A DNA stretch of 64,000 bases from SFLA01 sp964485815. GTDB lineage: Bacteria > Bacillota > Clostridia > Oscillospirales > CAG-382. Positions 10,201-18,691 of the stretch are shown here, piece after piece. The notes beneath the pieces were generated by a model. It was not told the origin of the DNA, made no database searches, and saw nothing but the letters and a program-made list of their open reading frames with translations. Made by a program: the position numbers and the translations under genes. The number at the start of each line of letters is the position of its first letter. Within the stretch, counting starts at the first letter, position 1. Location: assembly GCA_964485815.1 (NCBI GenBank), contig CAZAJX010000002.1, positions 1 through 64,000 of the forward strand, in the 5' to 3' direction.

Positions 10201-11420
10201 ACGAAGAATATGTAACCGAATTCTGTGATTATGCATTTGCTTATACCGCCGTTACAGAGGTAGATCTTACCGCTGCAGTTAAGCTTGGCGACCACGTATT
10301 TATCAAATCCGAATACACGGAATTTGATGTAGTTTTGGGTGATAAGCTTTCCGAGCTGGGTAACAATCCTTTTGCGATGTGCGATATAAAGCCTTTCTCC
10401 GTAACTACGGTCACCGAGTTCAACGGCAATAAATACGAAAACGATGTTTTCACCTTTGAGCTCAACGAATACGTTAAGGTGATCGACGGTTCTTTGTACA
10501 TTACCGTGCCCAACGGCATAGAGCTTACAACCTATGCAGGAAGCGATGACGTTGCGGCTGTAGCCGAGAATACTGTCCGTATATCCGCATTTGCATTTGC
10601 ATCTTCCGATGTAAAGCAGGTAATACTCCCCTACACCGTACATTCTATCGGACACAAAGCCTTCTTTGGCTGTGAAAAGCTGGAACTCGTTTCCTTCAGC
10701 AGCTATAATGCGCCTATTCTTGAAGAAGAATACGATTATCTCTACTATGTGTCCTGTGAAAACATTTCGGGTAGCGGAGAATACACCTTTACTGCCGCTG
10801 ACGGTAAGACACAAATAGTTCAGCAGGGACTTGGAATCACACCCTACTTTATGTGGAATGCTTCCGAAACACCCTCGTCCGTATTCTATGGAGCTAACTT
10901 TACAAACTATATCGGTCATGTTTCAAAAAAGATCGTTATGGTTCGTCCCGCTAACGGTAAAAACTACGATTCCTTTATATTCAATCAATACTTCTCTACG
11001 GTGGTAGACGGCGCAGCGGCTGCTGACGAGATCACGCTTGCAGCCATAAACGCAATCAACGCACTGCCCGAGAATATTACTCTCGCCGATAAAGCTTTGG
11101 TTGAAGCCGCAAGAGAGGCGTATAACCGCATTTCTCTCCTTGAGCAAAAGGCACTTGTCACCAATTACAACGTGCTTACTCAAGCTGAAAAGCGTATAAG
11201 CGACCTTGAGTATCTCGCTCGGACCGATACGTCGATTGATGATACTTCGGGCGACGTTGGCGGTAACGGCGCGATAGTGGCTATCATATGCGTGGTTTGC
11301 GTTTTAGCAGTTTTGGGATGCGGTGCGGCTGTAACCGTCATTTTCCTAAAAAAGAAAAACCGCATTAAAAAAGATGCGCAAACAGAAGACTCTGATAATC
11401 AACAAGAAATCGGAGAATAA
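4212..11420 (+). CDS. Giant subtilisin-like (S8) surface protease with PA, Ig-like and BspA-type LRR domains
   Basis: 2402 residues with an N-terminal export signal (~13-36) and a C-terminal membrane anchor (~2353-2378) followed by a Lys-rich tail. The catalytic triad is intact: Asp214 (VLDTG), His290 (DHGTH) and Ser611 (GTSMA), with oxyanion Asn386. A PA-type insert lies at ~480-560 and an Fn3-like domain of the C5a-peptidase type after the catalytic domain. Two bacterial Ig-like (BIG2) domains lie at ~1140-1220 and 1270-1355. About 30 BspA-type leucine-rich repeats (pattern IG-x-YAF-x-x-C) fill ~1375-2165, and a short helical module ~2275-2335. No LPxTG is present, so anchoring is by the membrane helix. 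The role is probably cell-surface protein digestion with LRR-mediated binding to host or dietary targets. It lies 5' of a peptide importer with no terminator between, which suggests a degrade-and-import unit. Substrate unknown. Confidence 0.92.
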   Translation: MAFNTKQKRLFTKLGVVTLAVVFVCACFWAGGRGSVAVAESFIKLVDRELNTGLYDYFDDSVVFRLPSTIKDSDTISLIVQLKDHSSVMDVYENTITSKSFSEFAKTDEAVEIRDSIKNESEKLINMLSEAGIEFTVGKDYSELISGFEIIATGAEFEDVCTVLKYDADVYISEAYEVEKTELVENDVNVYDTGIFNSSAFGYDGTGIVVAVLDTGLDYTHTAFSTDNFTADRSKLGLTFDDVASVLADSVANEMNPGITASDVYINEKVPFAFDYADEDSDVYPIASDHGTHVSGIIAGKDDVITGVAPNAQIVAMKIFSDTKDSAFASWILSALEDCAVLGVDVINMSIGTACGFSRETDKEFISGVYDRIRSQGISLVVAASNSFNSTYGSEKNGNLGLTSNPDSATVGSPSTYPGVLSVGSVSGVKTPYMLYNDTIIYFIESTDRVSEEKVFVDELLDKDTDSLTIEYITIPGAGRSADYTGIDVTGKIVLVSRGSTTFEEKANVAQSKGAAGLIIYNNVSGDIKMNVGDTTLPVCSISQDDGEMLAAAGTGTITISRSNTSGPFMSDFSSWGPAPDLSLKPEITAHGGSIYSAVPGQDYDRISGTSMACPNISGITVLLRQYVTENFSDIAEDPIAVTKLVNQLMMSTADILLNKNGLPYSVRKQGAGLANLDNCAATNAYIITYNRADGTELDKTKIELGDDPQKTGVYELVFSVVNFGDTALSYNVSAFVMTEGVSDTKTAHGETTVTEEAQLLDSAVVEVSSVENGTVNGMQITVAPGTSAKITVTVKLTDENKKYMDESFENGMYVEGFVVLDSVGDAVDLNVPYLAFYGDWTLAPMFDLDYYATNKDELDDSLDLVDKTLPDAYATRPIGGISGDYVGYLGSFYFRQNPAVTQISADRKYISLTNQEDGINSLRFVWAGLLRNAARVDITITDDATGKTVYERTENDIRKSYGDGGPIYPANIEIEFSAIEQNLKNNTSYTVTLKSYLDYGDGGGDTNLSNEFTFPLVTDFEAPSVTDCEFYTEYDSSNKEMRYYAKLSVYDNHYAMGLQVGYVGMDDAGTGYMLNAFDQYMTPVYSEFNTNTYVIYELTDYIDIIRNNATNKNTITVACYDYALNQATYEIELPDDFLDIDFAEEEIVLSPYEVVDLLPLVYPDTEWSELLEFYCTEPATGAVGKVVNNQLVAVKPGTAVVIARDTVTKKQASITLRVLSPEDEGYVQYDKPVLDNFSLTGYKVNKAYYFLSTDERDIGATGDEMKFTSDQYSLDMYPSESVTLKYQLDAFFPADTKVVFESSNENIVKVDENGVITAVAKGYASVSVKVLMDGKSTYYSQNITITVKDPYITTGASLTHYFGLGGEVVIPESLSLTEIGQYAFSNYDYIAKEPHEITEAEPDATKMWYIGDDTITTVIIPEGVEKIGPYAFANLTALKTVVLPSTLKTISQGAFYGCTSLTTVEGLENVKFINQGAFYGCNIKTDLSLDNAVAIADYAFAYNEKLDEVKLSKNTQSIGAYAFAGCKDLRDLTIEADYVKLGQYAFSDCKSLKEVSVNSAVIPAGAFSGCKKLKNVTLGKDVAVIAEYAFGGTAIEKLTFEKSDKFVLSADGTYVTNADGTELLLVLASAGEHFAPNDNKIVSIGSGAFSGNTEIRSVTLPRVTSVGDYAFAGCEDLREVELGTLTRIGAYAFKGTAISETPALDKVSVVSEYAFAGSMITKVVIPDNTVIEEGAFSECKKLQSVTIGDDVVIGNKAFYLDPLTNWSYDFYTIDEVRYYFYVYESSLKNLSIGDNAVIGDYAFTGASALTSVELGNDAEIGDFAFYNACSLKSIDLSSVLKIGENAFSGDVHFIALDSTFTSYAVDEDGYYIYSYNSPALTNVSLQKVESIGANAFAYCKSLETVLLGDGVTAINDNTFNGCESLSEINLEKITEIGDYAFAESALENIDLSGATVIGEYAFFENAYLNSVVLNPNGSTAGEGAFAYCSTLSEVENEEYVTEFCDYAFAYTAVTEVDLTAAVKLGDHVFIKSEYTEFDVVLGDKLSELGNNPFAMCDIKPFSVTTVTEFNGNKYENDVFTFELNEYVKVIDGSLYITVPNGIELTTYAGSDDVAAVAENTVRISAFAFASSDVKQVILPYTVHSIGHKAFFGCEKLELVSFSSYNAPILEEEYDYLYYVSCENISGSGEYTFTAADGKTQIVQQGLGITPYFMWNASETPSSVFYGANFTNYIGHVSKKIVMVRPANGKNYDSFIFNQYFSTVVDGAAAADEITLAAINAINALPENITLADKALVEAAREAYNRISLLEQKALVTNYNVLTQAEKRISDLEYLARTDTSIDDTSGDVGGNGAIVAIICVVCVLAVLGCGAAVTVIFLKKKNRIKKDAQTEDSDNQQEIGE

Positions 11421-11423
11421 ATA

Positions 11424-12770
11424 ATGAAAACTTATACTAAATTGTTTGTTACGGCAGGATTACTTATTTTGGTAATCCTTGCCGCAACCTCTTGCTCCGG
11501 CAACTGGGATCCCCCTTACGAAGAATTAAATAAATCCGGTTACACTGTAAGCGTTAGATTCGATGCCAACGGCGGTGTTTTCGCAGGCACAAACGACGTA
11601 AGCATTATAGATGTTTTTGATGCAGAAAGTGTTACGGCAGAAGGAGGTGTGTATCTCCTTTCTCCCGATGATCCCGCTCGTGCGGAAGGCGCATTTTCCA
11701 TTTCGAGAAGCGGTTATTTCCTTGCAGGATGGTACACCGAGCGTCAGCTTCGCACCGATGAAAACGGCAAACCTCTGGATGAATTCGGTGTTTCAACCGA
11801 AGTTTCGGGACGTCCTCAAGGTTATATTTACAGCGGACTTTGGAATTTTGACACCGATACGCTTTTTTTAGAGTCTGCTGACGGTCTTTCCGCAGAAACA
11901 CCTTGTTGTACTTTGTATGCCGCTTGGATTCCCTATTTCACATACGAGTTTTATACTCCCGATGCTGACGGGAGTATGACTCTGCTTGACAGTCTTAATG
12001 CCATTGACCTTAAGCTTCCCGAATGGAGCGAAAAAACGGGAAAGCTGAACACAAACTCTTTCCCTCTGCGGGATGGATATACCTTTGATTCCGTATATTT
12101 GTCTGATGATCTTTCAGAGCCCCTTACTGAAAATATACACGGTGCGGAAAAGTACGTTGACTATGCGCACGGCGTTACAAGCGTGGAAAAGGTAAGTGTT
12201 TATACTACCTGGCTCGAGGGCAGTTGGTTTAAGATATATAACGCTGAGCAATTCTACAGCAACAGCCGTCTTGACGGTAACTATATACTTTGCAACGATA
12301 TTGATTTTTCGGATAACGTATGGTCCCCCACCCTTTCCAAGGGTAAGTTTACCGGAAAGATTATCGGTAACGGGTACAAGATATCCAACGTTAACGTTAT
12401 ACAAGGCGACAGCTCTCAACTTTTTGGCGGTCTGTTCGGTTCTTTGGAAGCGAACGCTGTTTTGCAGGACGTAGTGTTCGAAAACATAACCTACGAAATC
12501 AATGCAGGCTCAAGAATGCAGGGCGCAGCCTTCGGCATATTGGCAGGTATCGTTTCCAACGATGCGGTTCTGGATAACGTACAGATTTCGGGCGAGCTCG
12601 TAATCGGTGCGGATTGCTTCCCGCAGACGGGATATGTTATAGGTTTACTTTGCGGCAGCGGAAATACGGATATTGATATATCCGGCATCACCTGCATAGC
12701 AGACGAATCTGCCGAAAATATAACCGTTGAGACCGAATCCGACGGAAGCGTAAACATTTATTTTAACTAA
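11424..12770 (+). CDS. Lipoprotein with Listeria-Bacteroides (Flg_new) repeats and GLUG-like segment
   Basis: 448 residues, starting 3 bases after the protease stop; GGAG at 11412-11415 lies inside the protease gene, implying translational linkage. The lipobox is AATSC (lipidated Cys24). An InlB B-type repeat is visible (VRFDANGG ... GYFLAGWYT), with a second weaker one (~210-245). The C-terminal third (~285-440) has right-handed beta-helix-like repeats resembling the GLUG motif (GLFGSLE... VLQDVVFEN). Such proteins are surface adhesin-like in gut Firmicutes and Bacteroidetes. No enzyme motif is seen. Its position between the protease and the Opp binding protein suggests a part in the same surface peptide-harvesting unit, but that is inference. 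Confidence 0.78.
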   Translation: MKTYTKLFVTAGLLILVILAATSCSGNWDPPYEELNKSGYTVSVRFDANGGVFAGTNDVSIIDVFDAESVTAEGGVYLLSPDDPARAEGAFSISRSGYFLAGWYTERQLRTDENGKPLDEFGVSTEVSGRPQGYIYSGLWNFDTDTLFLESADGLSAETPCCTLYAAWIPYFTYEFYTPDADGSMTLLDSLNAIDLKLPEWSEKTGKLNTNSFPLRDGYTFDSVYLSDDLSEPLTENIHGAEKYVDYAHGVTSVEKVSVYTTWLEGSWFKIYNAEQFYSNSRLDGNYILCNDIDFSDNVWSPTLSKGKFTGKIIGNGYKISNVNVIQGDSSQLFGGLFGSLEANAVLQDVVFENITYEINAGSRMQGAAFGILAGIVSNDAVLDNVQISGELVIGADCFPQTGYVIGLLCGSGNTDIDISGITCIADESAENITVETESDGSVNIYFN

Positions 12771-12801
12771 AATATTTCACAATATAAACGGAGGCTTTAA
12801 A

Positions 12802-15381
12802 ATGAAAAACAGATTGATCTCACTTGTTTTATGCCTTGCAATGTGTCTGTCAGCCGCAGGCGTCCTCGTAGGATGCGGCGGTTCGGGCGGTTCTACTCCC
12901 GATGCACTCGTTATAATGACAGATGCTTTGGACGGCGTATTCAACCCCTTCTTCTCCACCACTGCCGCTGACGGCACTATTGTTTCTATGACACAGATCG
13001 GTATGCTTACTACCGGTTATGAAAACGGAAACGTTGTTGTTGCCTGCGGTGATGACGAAGCCGTTGTGGTTAAGGATTACGATATCACATACGACTCCGC
13101 AAGCGATAAAACCACTTATACCTTTGTTATAAAAAACGGTATTCTTTATTCCGACGGTCATCCTCTTACTATGGAGGACGTAATGTTTAACCTTTACGTT
13201 TATCTTGATCCTGTTTATACCGGTTCTTCCACTATGTATTCTACCGATATCGTAGGTCTTCAGGATTACCGTACACAGCAGTTCACCTCCGGCTCCGGTG
13301 ACGTTGACGAGAATATTTCCAACGCTGCCTCTTCCAGAGCGCAGAACCGTCTTAATGAGCTTATCAACCTGTTCCGTCAGGTCGGCGCTACCGCTACTCA
13401 GGGCAGCTACAGCGCAGATTACGATACTATGGTATCCGCTATAAAGACTCATTCCTTGTCTTCCGGCTACAAGGAAGCTATTTCTTCCGATCCTTCTACC
13501 GTAACGGTAAATGATCTTCTCGCTGACTATAACCGTGCTTTGGAGCTCTTTAAAGAAGAACTTGAAACCGACTACGCCAGCGCGCAGGAAGCTTACACCG
13601 ACGAGCCCTACAAATCCCGCGAAGAATTCAAGAATCCCGTTACCTGCTTTATGTTTGCCGAAGGTTACGTTTCTCTGGAATATGCCAAGGATCCCGTGAC
13701 CAATAAGGATATCAAGTCCAAGATAGAAAACGTTACCCTTCTTTATAACGATTCCGTTGTTAAGGATAAGGAATCTGCTATTGAATACGTATATCAGTCC
13801 AAGATACAGCAGGAATTTGACCAGATTCTTCTTTACTGGGCAACTGCGCAGACCCTGAAGACCGAATTTACCGCAAAGGCAAAGGAAGTTATACTTCACG
13901 AAAACGTTGCCGATGACGGTTCTCTTAAGGTTCCCAATATCAGCGGTATCGTTTCTCTCGGTCATACTACCGATATTACCGAAGTTACCGCTAAAAACGG
14001 CACTTATAAGGTTGCAAAGGGACATAACGAAGACGGTACTGTCAAAAATGCAGATGAGTACGATGTTCTTCAGATCACCATAAACGGTGTCGACCCCAAG
14101 GCTATATGGAACTTTGCTTTTGCAGTTGCTCCCCAGCATTACTACGCTGAAGGCCACGAGGTTGATATTGTAAACAACAAGTTCGGTGTTGATTTCGGTT
14201 CATACGATTTTATGACCAATGAAATTCAGTCCACTCGTAATATTCAGGTTCCTATGGGCGCAGGTGCATATATCGCTACCGACAGCAACAATAACGATAA
14301 CCCCTCCGGTACTTCCTTCTATACAGATAACGTAGTATACTTCAAGGCAAATGAATCCTTCCTTCTCGGCGCACCCAAGATAGATAAGGTACGTTATCAG
14401 GTAGTAAGCTCTACCGATGCTCTTAACACTCTTGAAAACGGCTCTGTTCACTTTGTAACTCCTCAGTTTACTCAGAACAATATAGATAAGCTTAATTCTC
14501 TTGAAAGCAAGGGCATTAAGAAGACCTGGACACAGCAGCTCGGTTACGGTTATATCGGTATCAACGCCAAGAAAATTCCCGATATCAATCTCCGTAAAGC
14601 AATTATGTGTGCTATGGATACCAGCCTTGCACTCAGCTACTACAGCGCAGGTATGGCAGAAACTATCTATTGGCCCATGTCCACCGTAAGCTGGGCGTAT
14701 CCCAAGGATGATTCCGGCAAGAACAGCCGTGATAACGGTCACGACTACCCCGCTATCAGCTTTAACGCAGAGGACGCAAAGACATCTATTCTGGATTATA
14801 TGGCGGCTGCAGGCGTTTCCGCAAACGATCCCAAGCTTTCCATCCGCTTTACCATTGCGGGTGCGAACCTTACCGATCACCCCACTTACCAGACCTTCCG
14901 TGCCGCAGCAGCGCTTTTGAACGAATGCGGTTGGGACGTTGAGGTCGTAGCTGACTCCAACGCACTTACCAAGCTGAGCACCGGTTCTCTTTCCGTATGG
15001 GCAGCTGCATGGGGCTCTACCGTTGACCCTGACCTTTATCAGGTATACCACAAGAATTCTACCGCTACCAGCGTTCTTTCCTGGGGTTATGATGCGATAC
15101 TTGCAAATCCCGCAAGCTATCCCGTTGAGAATTCCATACTCAATAAATTGAGTGAAGTTATCGACGATGCCCGCGAAACCGACGACAGAGAAGTTCGTAC
15201 AGAGCTTTACGAAGAAGCTATGGGTTATATTCTCGATCTTGCTGTTGAGCTTCCCGTATACCAGAGAATGGTATTGTACGCTTATAACAGCAACGTGATC
15301 GATCCCGCTTCCCTGCCTTCCGAGATCAATCCCTATTCTTCACCTCTTGATCACCTCTGGGAGATTGAATTCGCAAAATAA
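12802..15381 (+). CDS. oppA: Oligopeptide ABC transporter substrate-binding lipoprotein (SBP family 5)
   Basis: 859 residues, well above the ~550 usual for OppA/DppA. The lipobox is LVGC (lipidated Cys25) and GGAGG precedes the ATG. The N-terminal lobe (GVFNPFFSTTAADG..., then YSDGHPLTMEDVMFNL) and the C-terminal lobe (INLRKAIMCAMD..., later GSTVDPDLYQVY) match the family. The extra ~280 residues sit between them at about 135-420 and are rich in helix-forming and charged residues, with no motif I know. It delivers peptides to the permeases encoded next. First gene of a tight oppABCDF-like set (spacings 23, 12, 2 and an overlap), downstream of the surface protease. Peptide specificity cannot be read from sequence; a nickel or sugar role is less likely. 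Confidence 0.9.
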   Translation: MKNRLISLVLCLAMCLSAAGVLVGCGGSGGSTPDALVIMTDALDGVFNPFFSTTAADGTIVSMTQIGMLTTGYENGNVVVACGDDEAVVVKDYDITYDSASDKTTYTFVIKNGILYSDGHPLTMEDVMFNLYVYLDPVYTGSSTMYSTDIVGLQDYRTQQFTSGSGDVDENISNAASSRAQNRLNELINLFRQVGATATQGSYSADYDTMVSAIKTHSLSSGYKEAISSDPSTVTVNDLLADYNRALELFKEELETDYASAQEAYTDEPYKSREEFKNPVTCFMFAEGYVSLEYAKDPVTNKDIKSKIENVTLLYNDSVVKDKESAIEYVYQSKIQQEFDQILLYWATAQTLKTEFTAKAKEVILHENVADDGSLKVPNISGIVSLGHTTDITEVTAKNGTYKVAKGHNEDGTVKNADEYDVLQITINGVDPKAIWNFAFAVAPQHYYAEGHEVDIVNNKFGVDFGSYDFMTNEIQSTRNIQVPMGAGAYIATDSNNNDNPSGTSFYTDNVVYFKANESFLLGAPKIDKVRYQVVSSTDALNTLENGSVHFVTPQFTQNNIDKLNSLESKGIKKTWTQQLGYGYIGINAKKIPDINLRKAIMCAMDTSLALSYYSAGMAETIYWPMSTVSWAYPKDDSGKNSRDNGHDYPAISFNAEDAKTSILDYMAAAGVSANDPKLSIRFTIAGANLTDHPTYQTFRAAAALLNECGWDVEVVADSNALTKLSTGSLSVWAAAWGSTVDPDLYQVYHKNSTATSVLSWGYDAILANPASYPVENSILNKLSEVIDDARETDDREVRTELYEEAMGYILDLAVELPVYQRMVLYAYNSNVIDPASLPSEINPYSSPLDHLWEIEFAK

Positions 15382-15404
15382 ATTAACTTTTTTCGGAGAG
15401 ATAT

Positions 15405-16403
15405 ATGTTAAAATACATACTGAAAAGACTTGCTCTTTCCGTCCTTATATTGCTGGGTGTATCTCTTATAATTTACGTGCTCATTCGCTGTATGCCGGTA
15501 AGCTTTATCGACACTAAAATTGCAGAAATGAGTATGAACGGTGCTACTATACCCGAAGAAACCGTAGAGAGTATGAAAGCTCTCTACGGTCTGGGTGATA
15601 ATTCCTTCGGCGGTATTATCAAGGGATATCTAAATTGGCTGGGTGCGTTGTGCAGATTTGATTTCGGTATATCCTTCAAATACAGCATTCCCGTTATCGA
15701 CGTTATCAAACAAAATATGGGGCTTTCATTCATTATCGCGTTGATAGCCACGTTTTTTGAGTTTATGATCGCCGTTCCTTTGGGAATAACTGCCGCAACA
15801 CACCAATATTCCATACGGGATTATGCCGTTACCATATTGGTTATGATCGGTATTTCTCTGCCATCCTTCTTCTTTGGTCAGGTGCTTAAGGATCTGTTGG
15901 CTATGAAGCTGCCCTTTGACTGGTTCTACCCTTCCCTGCTGACAGACGCATCTCAATCACTTTCGGGATTTCCGCTGTTGCTTGACTATGTACGCCACCT
16001 GTTCATCCCCATTCTTACTGTTGTAATACTCAGTATCGGCGGCAGAATGCGTATGACACGTACCAATATGTTGGAGGTACTTAATTCCGATTATATCCGC
16101 ACAGCCCGTGCGAAGGGATTAAAGGAGCGTGTGGTAATTTATAAGCACGCATTCCGTAATACGCTCATTCCGTTGGTTACCAGCCTTGCGGGATTACTGC
16201 CTTCGCTGTTTTCCGGTGCTATTATCACCGAGCAGGTATTCAGTCTTCCCGGTATTGGTAATATTGCATTTCAGGCTATGGCAGACGGTGATATTCCGTT
16301 TATTATGGGCTACAATATGTTTCTGGCGTTGCTCAGCGTAATAGGAGTTCTTCTTGCGGACCTTATGTACGCCATAGTAGATCCCAGAGTTAAGCTTGAG
16401 TAA
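15405..16403 (+). CDS. oppB: Oligopeptide ABC transporter permease, OppB/DppB type
   Basis: 332 residues with about six membrane helices: an N-terminal helix (~9-30), a periplasmic-type loop, then the helices of the BPD permease core. The EAA-like coupling loop is visible (YIRTARAKGLKE) before the final helices. The C-terminal NPR-like end (DPRVKLE) matches OppB. GGAGA 5' of the ATG supports the start. It forms the membrane channel together with the next product. Third gene of the peptide-importer block. Confidence 0.93.
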   Translation: MLKYILKRLALSVLILLGVSLIIYVLIRCMPVSFIDTKIAEMSMNGATIPEETVESMKALYGLGDNSFGGIIKGYLNWLGALCRFDFGISFKYSIPVIDVIKQNMGLSFIIALIATFFEFMIAVPLGITAATHQYSIRDYAVTILVMIGISLPSFFFGQVLKDLLAMKLPFDWFYPSLLTDASQSLSGFPLLLDYVRHLFIPILTVVILSIGGRMRMTRTNMLEVLNSDYIRTARAKGLKERVVIYKHAFRNTLIPLVTSLAGLLPSLFSGAIITEQVFSLPGIGNIAFQAMADGDIPFIMGYNMFLALLSVIGVLLADLMYAIVDPRVKLE

Positions 16404-16415
16404 AGGAGAAACGAT

Positions 16416-17462
16416 ATGGAAGAAAAGAAAATAAACGAACCTATCGTTAACACCTCCGATTACGAAGAAGAATCTTTTGATAAAAACGTACGGCTTATGT
16501 CCCCTACTCGTATGGTTATCCGCAGATTTTTCCGTTCAAAGCTGAGTATTGTCGGTCTTATTATGATAATCGCTCTGTTTTTGTTTTGTTGGATCGGACC
16601 TTTGGTATATGATACCTGGGGACAAGCTGAATCCGATACCACGGGCAAAACAGAATATACGGAACACGCCGTTACCTTTGAAAAGGATGGAAAGACTTAT
16701 ACGTTCCATCAGGTTGTGGAGGTAAAGAAGAGCCTTAATAATCTTGCACCTCCCAGTTCCGAACATCCTCTCGGTACCGATAAAAGCGCACGCGACGTAT
16801 TGATACGTCTTATGTACGGCGGAAGAATTTCGCTTACCGTAAGCTTCCTTGCCGTATTTATAACCACCTTCTTCGGAATAATTTTCGGCGGAATTGCAGG
16901 CTATTTCGGCGGAGTAATAGATAACGCAATAATGCGTATCTGCGATATTCTCATATGTCTGCCGGGATTTCCCATACTGCTGATTGTCGGTACTCTGATA
17001 GACGCCGCGGGAATAGACCTTAAATTTAAGATATATTACCTGATGGCGTTCTTGACGATTATTTCCTGGCCCGGAACAGCCCGCTTGGTAAGAGGACAGA
17101 TACTGTCGCTTCGTGAGCAGGAATATATGATTGCCGCAGAAGCAATGGGATATTCCACTGTCAGAAAAATATTCAAGCATCTTCTTCCCAACGTAATTCC
17201 TCAGCTTATCGTTGCTATGACGTTAAGCTTGGGTAGTATGATCCTTTATGAGGCTTCCCTTTCCTATCTGGGCTTAGGCGCACCTGAGGAATACGCCGCT
17301 TGGGGTACGATGATAAACATAGTTGCCGAAGACCAGAATATACTTCAGAATTATTTCAACGTATGGGGTCCTCCCGGTATTTGTATAATTCTTGCAGTTC
17401 TCGGCTTCAACTTCGTGGGCGACGGCTTGCGTGATGCGCTTGACCCCAAGATGAGGAGGTAA
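16416..17462 (+). CDS. oppC: Oligopeptide ABC transporter permease, OppC/DppC type
   Basis: 348 residues. A cytoplasmic N-terminal tail of ~45 residues (acidic, with MSPTRMVIRRFFRSK just before helix 1) is followed by an extracytoplasmic segment (~70-115) containing the typical HPLGTDKSARDVLIRLMYG motif, then five helices with the EAA loop (MIAAEAMGYSTVRKIF). AAAGGAGAA precedes the ATG 12 bases after oppB. The gene's last two codons before the stop, AGG AGG, are also the ribosome binding site of oppD, so the two are translationally coupled. Confidence 0.94.
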   Translation: MEEKKINEPIVNTSDYEEESFDKNVRLMSPTRMVIRRFFRSKLSIVGLIMIIALFLFCWIGPLVYDTWGQAESDTTGKTEYTEHAVTFEKDGKTYTFHQVVEVKKSLNNLAPPSSEHPLGTDKSARDVLIRLMYGGRISLTVSFLAVFITTFFGIIFGGIAGYFGGVIDNAIMRICDILICLPGFPILLIVGTLIDAAGIDLKFKIYYLMAFLTIISWPGTARLVRGQILSLREQEYMIAAEAMGYSTVRKIFKHLLPNVIPQLIVAMTLSLGSMILYEASLSYLGLGAPEEYAAWGTMINIVAEDQNILQNYFNVWGPPGICIILAVLGFNFVGDGLRDALDPKMRR

Positions 17463-17464
17463 TT

Positions 17465-18691
17465 ATGGCAGCTAAAGAAAATAATTCAAGATACCTGTCC
17501 GGTAAGGAAATACGCCGTATTGCAAAAGAAAACGCAAAGATAATGCGTACTCTTGAAAATCGCAAGCACCGCAAGGCGGACGAAAAAGAATTCCTTACCG
17601 AAATGAAAAACAAGGATAATATTTTAGAGATCGAAGACCTCCATACCTACTTTTTTACCGATCAAGGTGTGGTAAAAGCGGTTAACGGCGTGTCCTTCGA
17701 TATTCCGAAAAACTCTACTGTAGGCGTTGTCGGTGAATCGGGCTGCGGAAAGTCCGTTACGAGTATGTCTATAATGCAACTGCTCCAAGGACCGCAGGGA
17801 CAGATCTACAGCGGAAATATCCGCTTTTTGTCCCACGAATATAAGCTTGATAACCGTGGAAAAACGATTCCTACAGGTGAAAAGGACGAAAACGGTACTC
17901 CTATTTACGAAATGGAAGATAAGGTGCTTGATATAGCTAATATGCCTATAAGCGAGATACATCGTATCCGCGGCAGACAGATCGCTATGATCTTTCAGGA
18001 GCCTATGACTTCCCTTAATCCCGTTTTTACCATCGGTAATCAGCTTGACGAGGTTACTTTTATCCACGTTCCCGGTGCTACCAAAGAATCAGCAAAAAAG
18101 CGTTCTTTGGAAATGCTGAGTATGGTTGGCATTGCTATGCCCGAGCACGTTTATAAATCCTACCCCCACGAGCTTTCCGGCGGTATGCGTCAGCGTGTAA
18201 TGATCTCTATGGCGTTAGCTTGCAATCCCCGCCTTATCATTGCAGATGAGCCCACAACCGCTCTGGACGTTACCATTCAGGCGCAGATACTTGATCTGCT
18301 TCGTGATCTTAAACAGAAAATGGACGGTTCCATTCTGCTTATAACCCACGATCTGGGCATTATTGCCGAAATGGCGGATTACGTTGTGGTAATGTATGCT
18401 GGAAGAGTTATCGAAAAAGGAACTGTTTCCGAAATATTCCACAATCCTCTTCATCCTTATACCGTCGGACTTCAGAAATCCAAGCCCACGCTGGATTCCA
18501 ATGATGACAAGCTGTTCAATATTCCCGGTAACGTTCCCAACCCCGTAAATATGCCTTCCCATTGTTATTTTAAAGAAAGATGTTCTCGTTGCAACAAAAA
18601 ATGCAGCGGAGATTATCCCGAAATGATTCAAGTAAGCCCCACTCATTTCGTGGCTTGTCATCTGTACGGAGAGGAGAATGAAAATGTCTGA
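17465..18691 (+). CDS. oppD: Oligopeptide ABC transporter ATPase, OppD/DppD type, with charged N-terminal extension
   Basis: 408 residues. The Walker A GESGCGKS is at 90-97, the signature LSGGMRQR and Walker B LIIADEPTTALD follow, and the C-terminal oligopeptide-transporter domain carries a Cys cluster (CYFKERCSRCNKKC ... CHL). The first ~52 residues are an unusual basic extension ahead of the normal family start (LEIEDLHTYFF); an internal ATG at 17603 would give the standard length, but only the ATG at 17465 has a ribosome binding site (AGGAGG, in the oppC tail). Residues ~122-155 carry an insertion between Walker A and the Q-loop that is common in clostridial OppD. It energises peptide import. 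Confidence 0.93.
   Translation: MAAKENNSRYLSGKEIRRIAKENAKIMRTLENRKHRKADEKEFLTEMKNKDNILEIEDLHTYFFTDQGVVKAVNGVSFDIPKNSTVGVVGESGCGKSVTSMSIMQLLQGPQGQIYSGNIRFLSHEYKLDNRGKTIPTGEKDENGTPIYEMEDKVLDIANMPISEIHRIRGRQIAMIFQEPMTSLNPVFTIGNQLDEVTFIHVPGATKESAKKRSLEMLSMVGIAMPEHVYKSYPHELSGGMRQRVMISMALACNPRLIIADEPTTALDVTIQAQILDLLRDLKQKMDGSILLITHDLGIIAEMADYVVVMYAGRVIEKGTVSEIFHNPLHPYTVGLQKSKPTLDSNDDKLFNIPGNVPNPVNMPSHCYFKERCSRCNKKCSGDYPEMIQVSPTHFVACHLYGEENENV

Noticed and set aside
9243..10919. 558-codon open frame antisense to the LRR region of the protease
   Set aside because: It mirrors the repeat periodicity of the sense gene, has no plausible ribosome binding site, and its protein is Cys- and Arg-rich without domains. 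Long antisense frames are expected opposite repetitive codons.
12850..14157. 435-codon open frame antisense to oppA
   Set aside because: The sense frame encodes a clear lipoprotein with a ribosome binding site; the antisense product has no recognisable domain.
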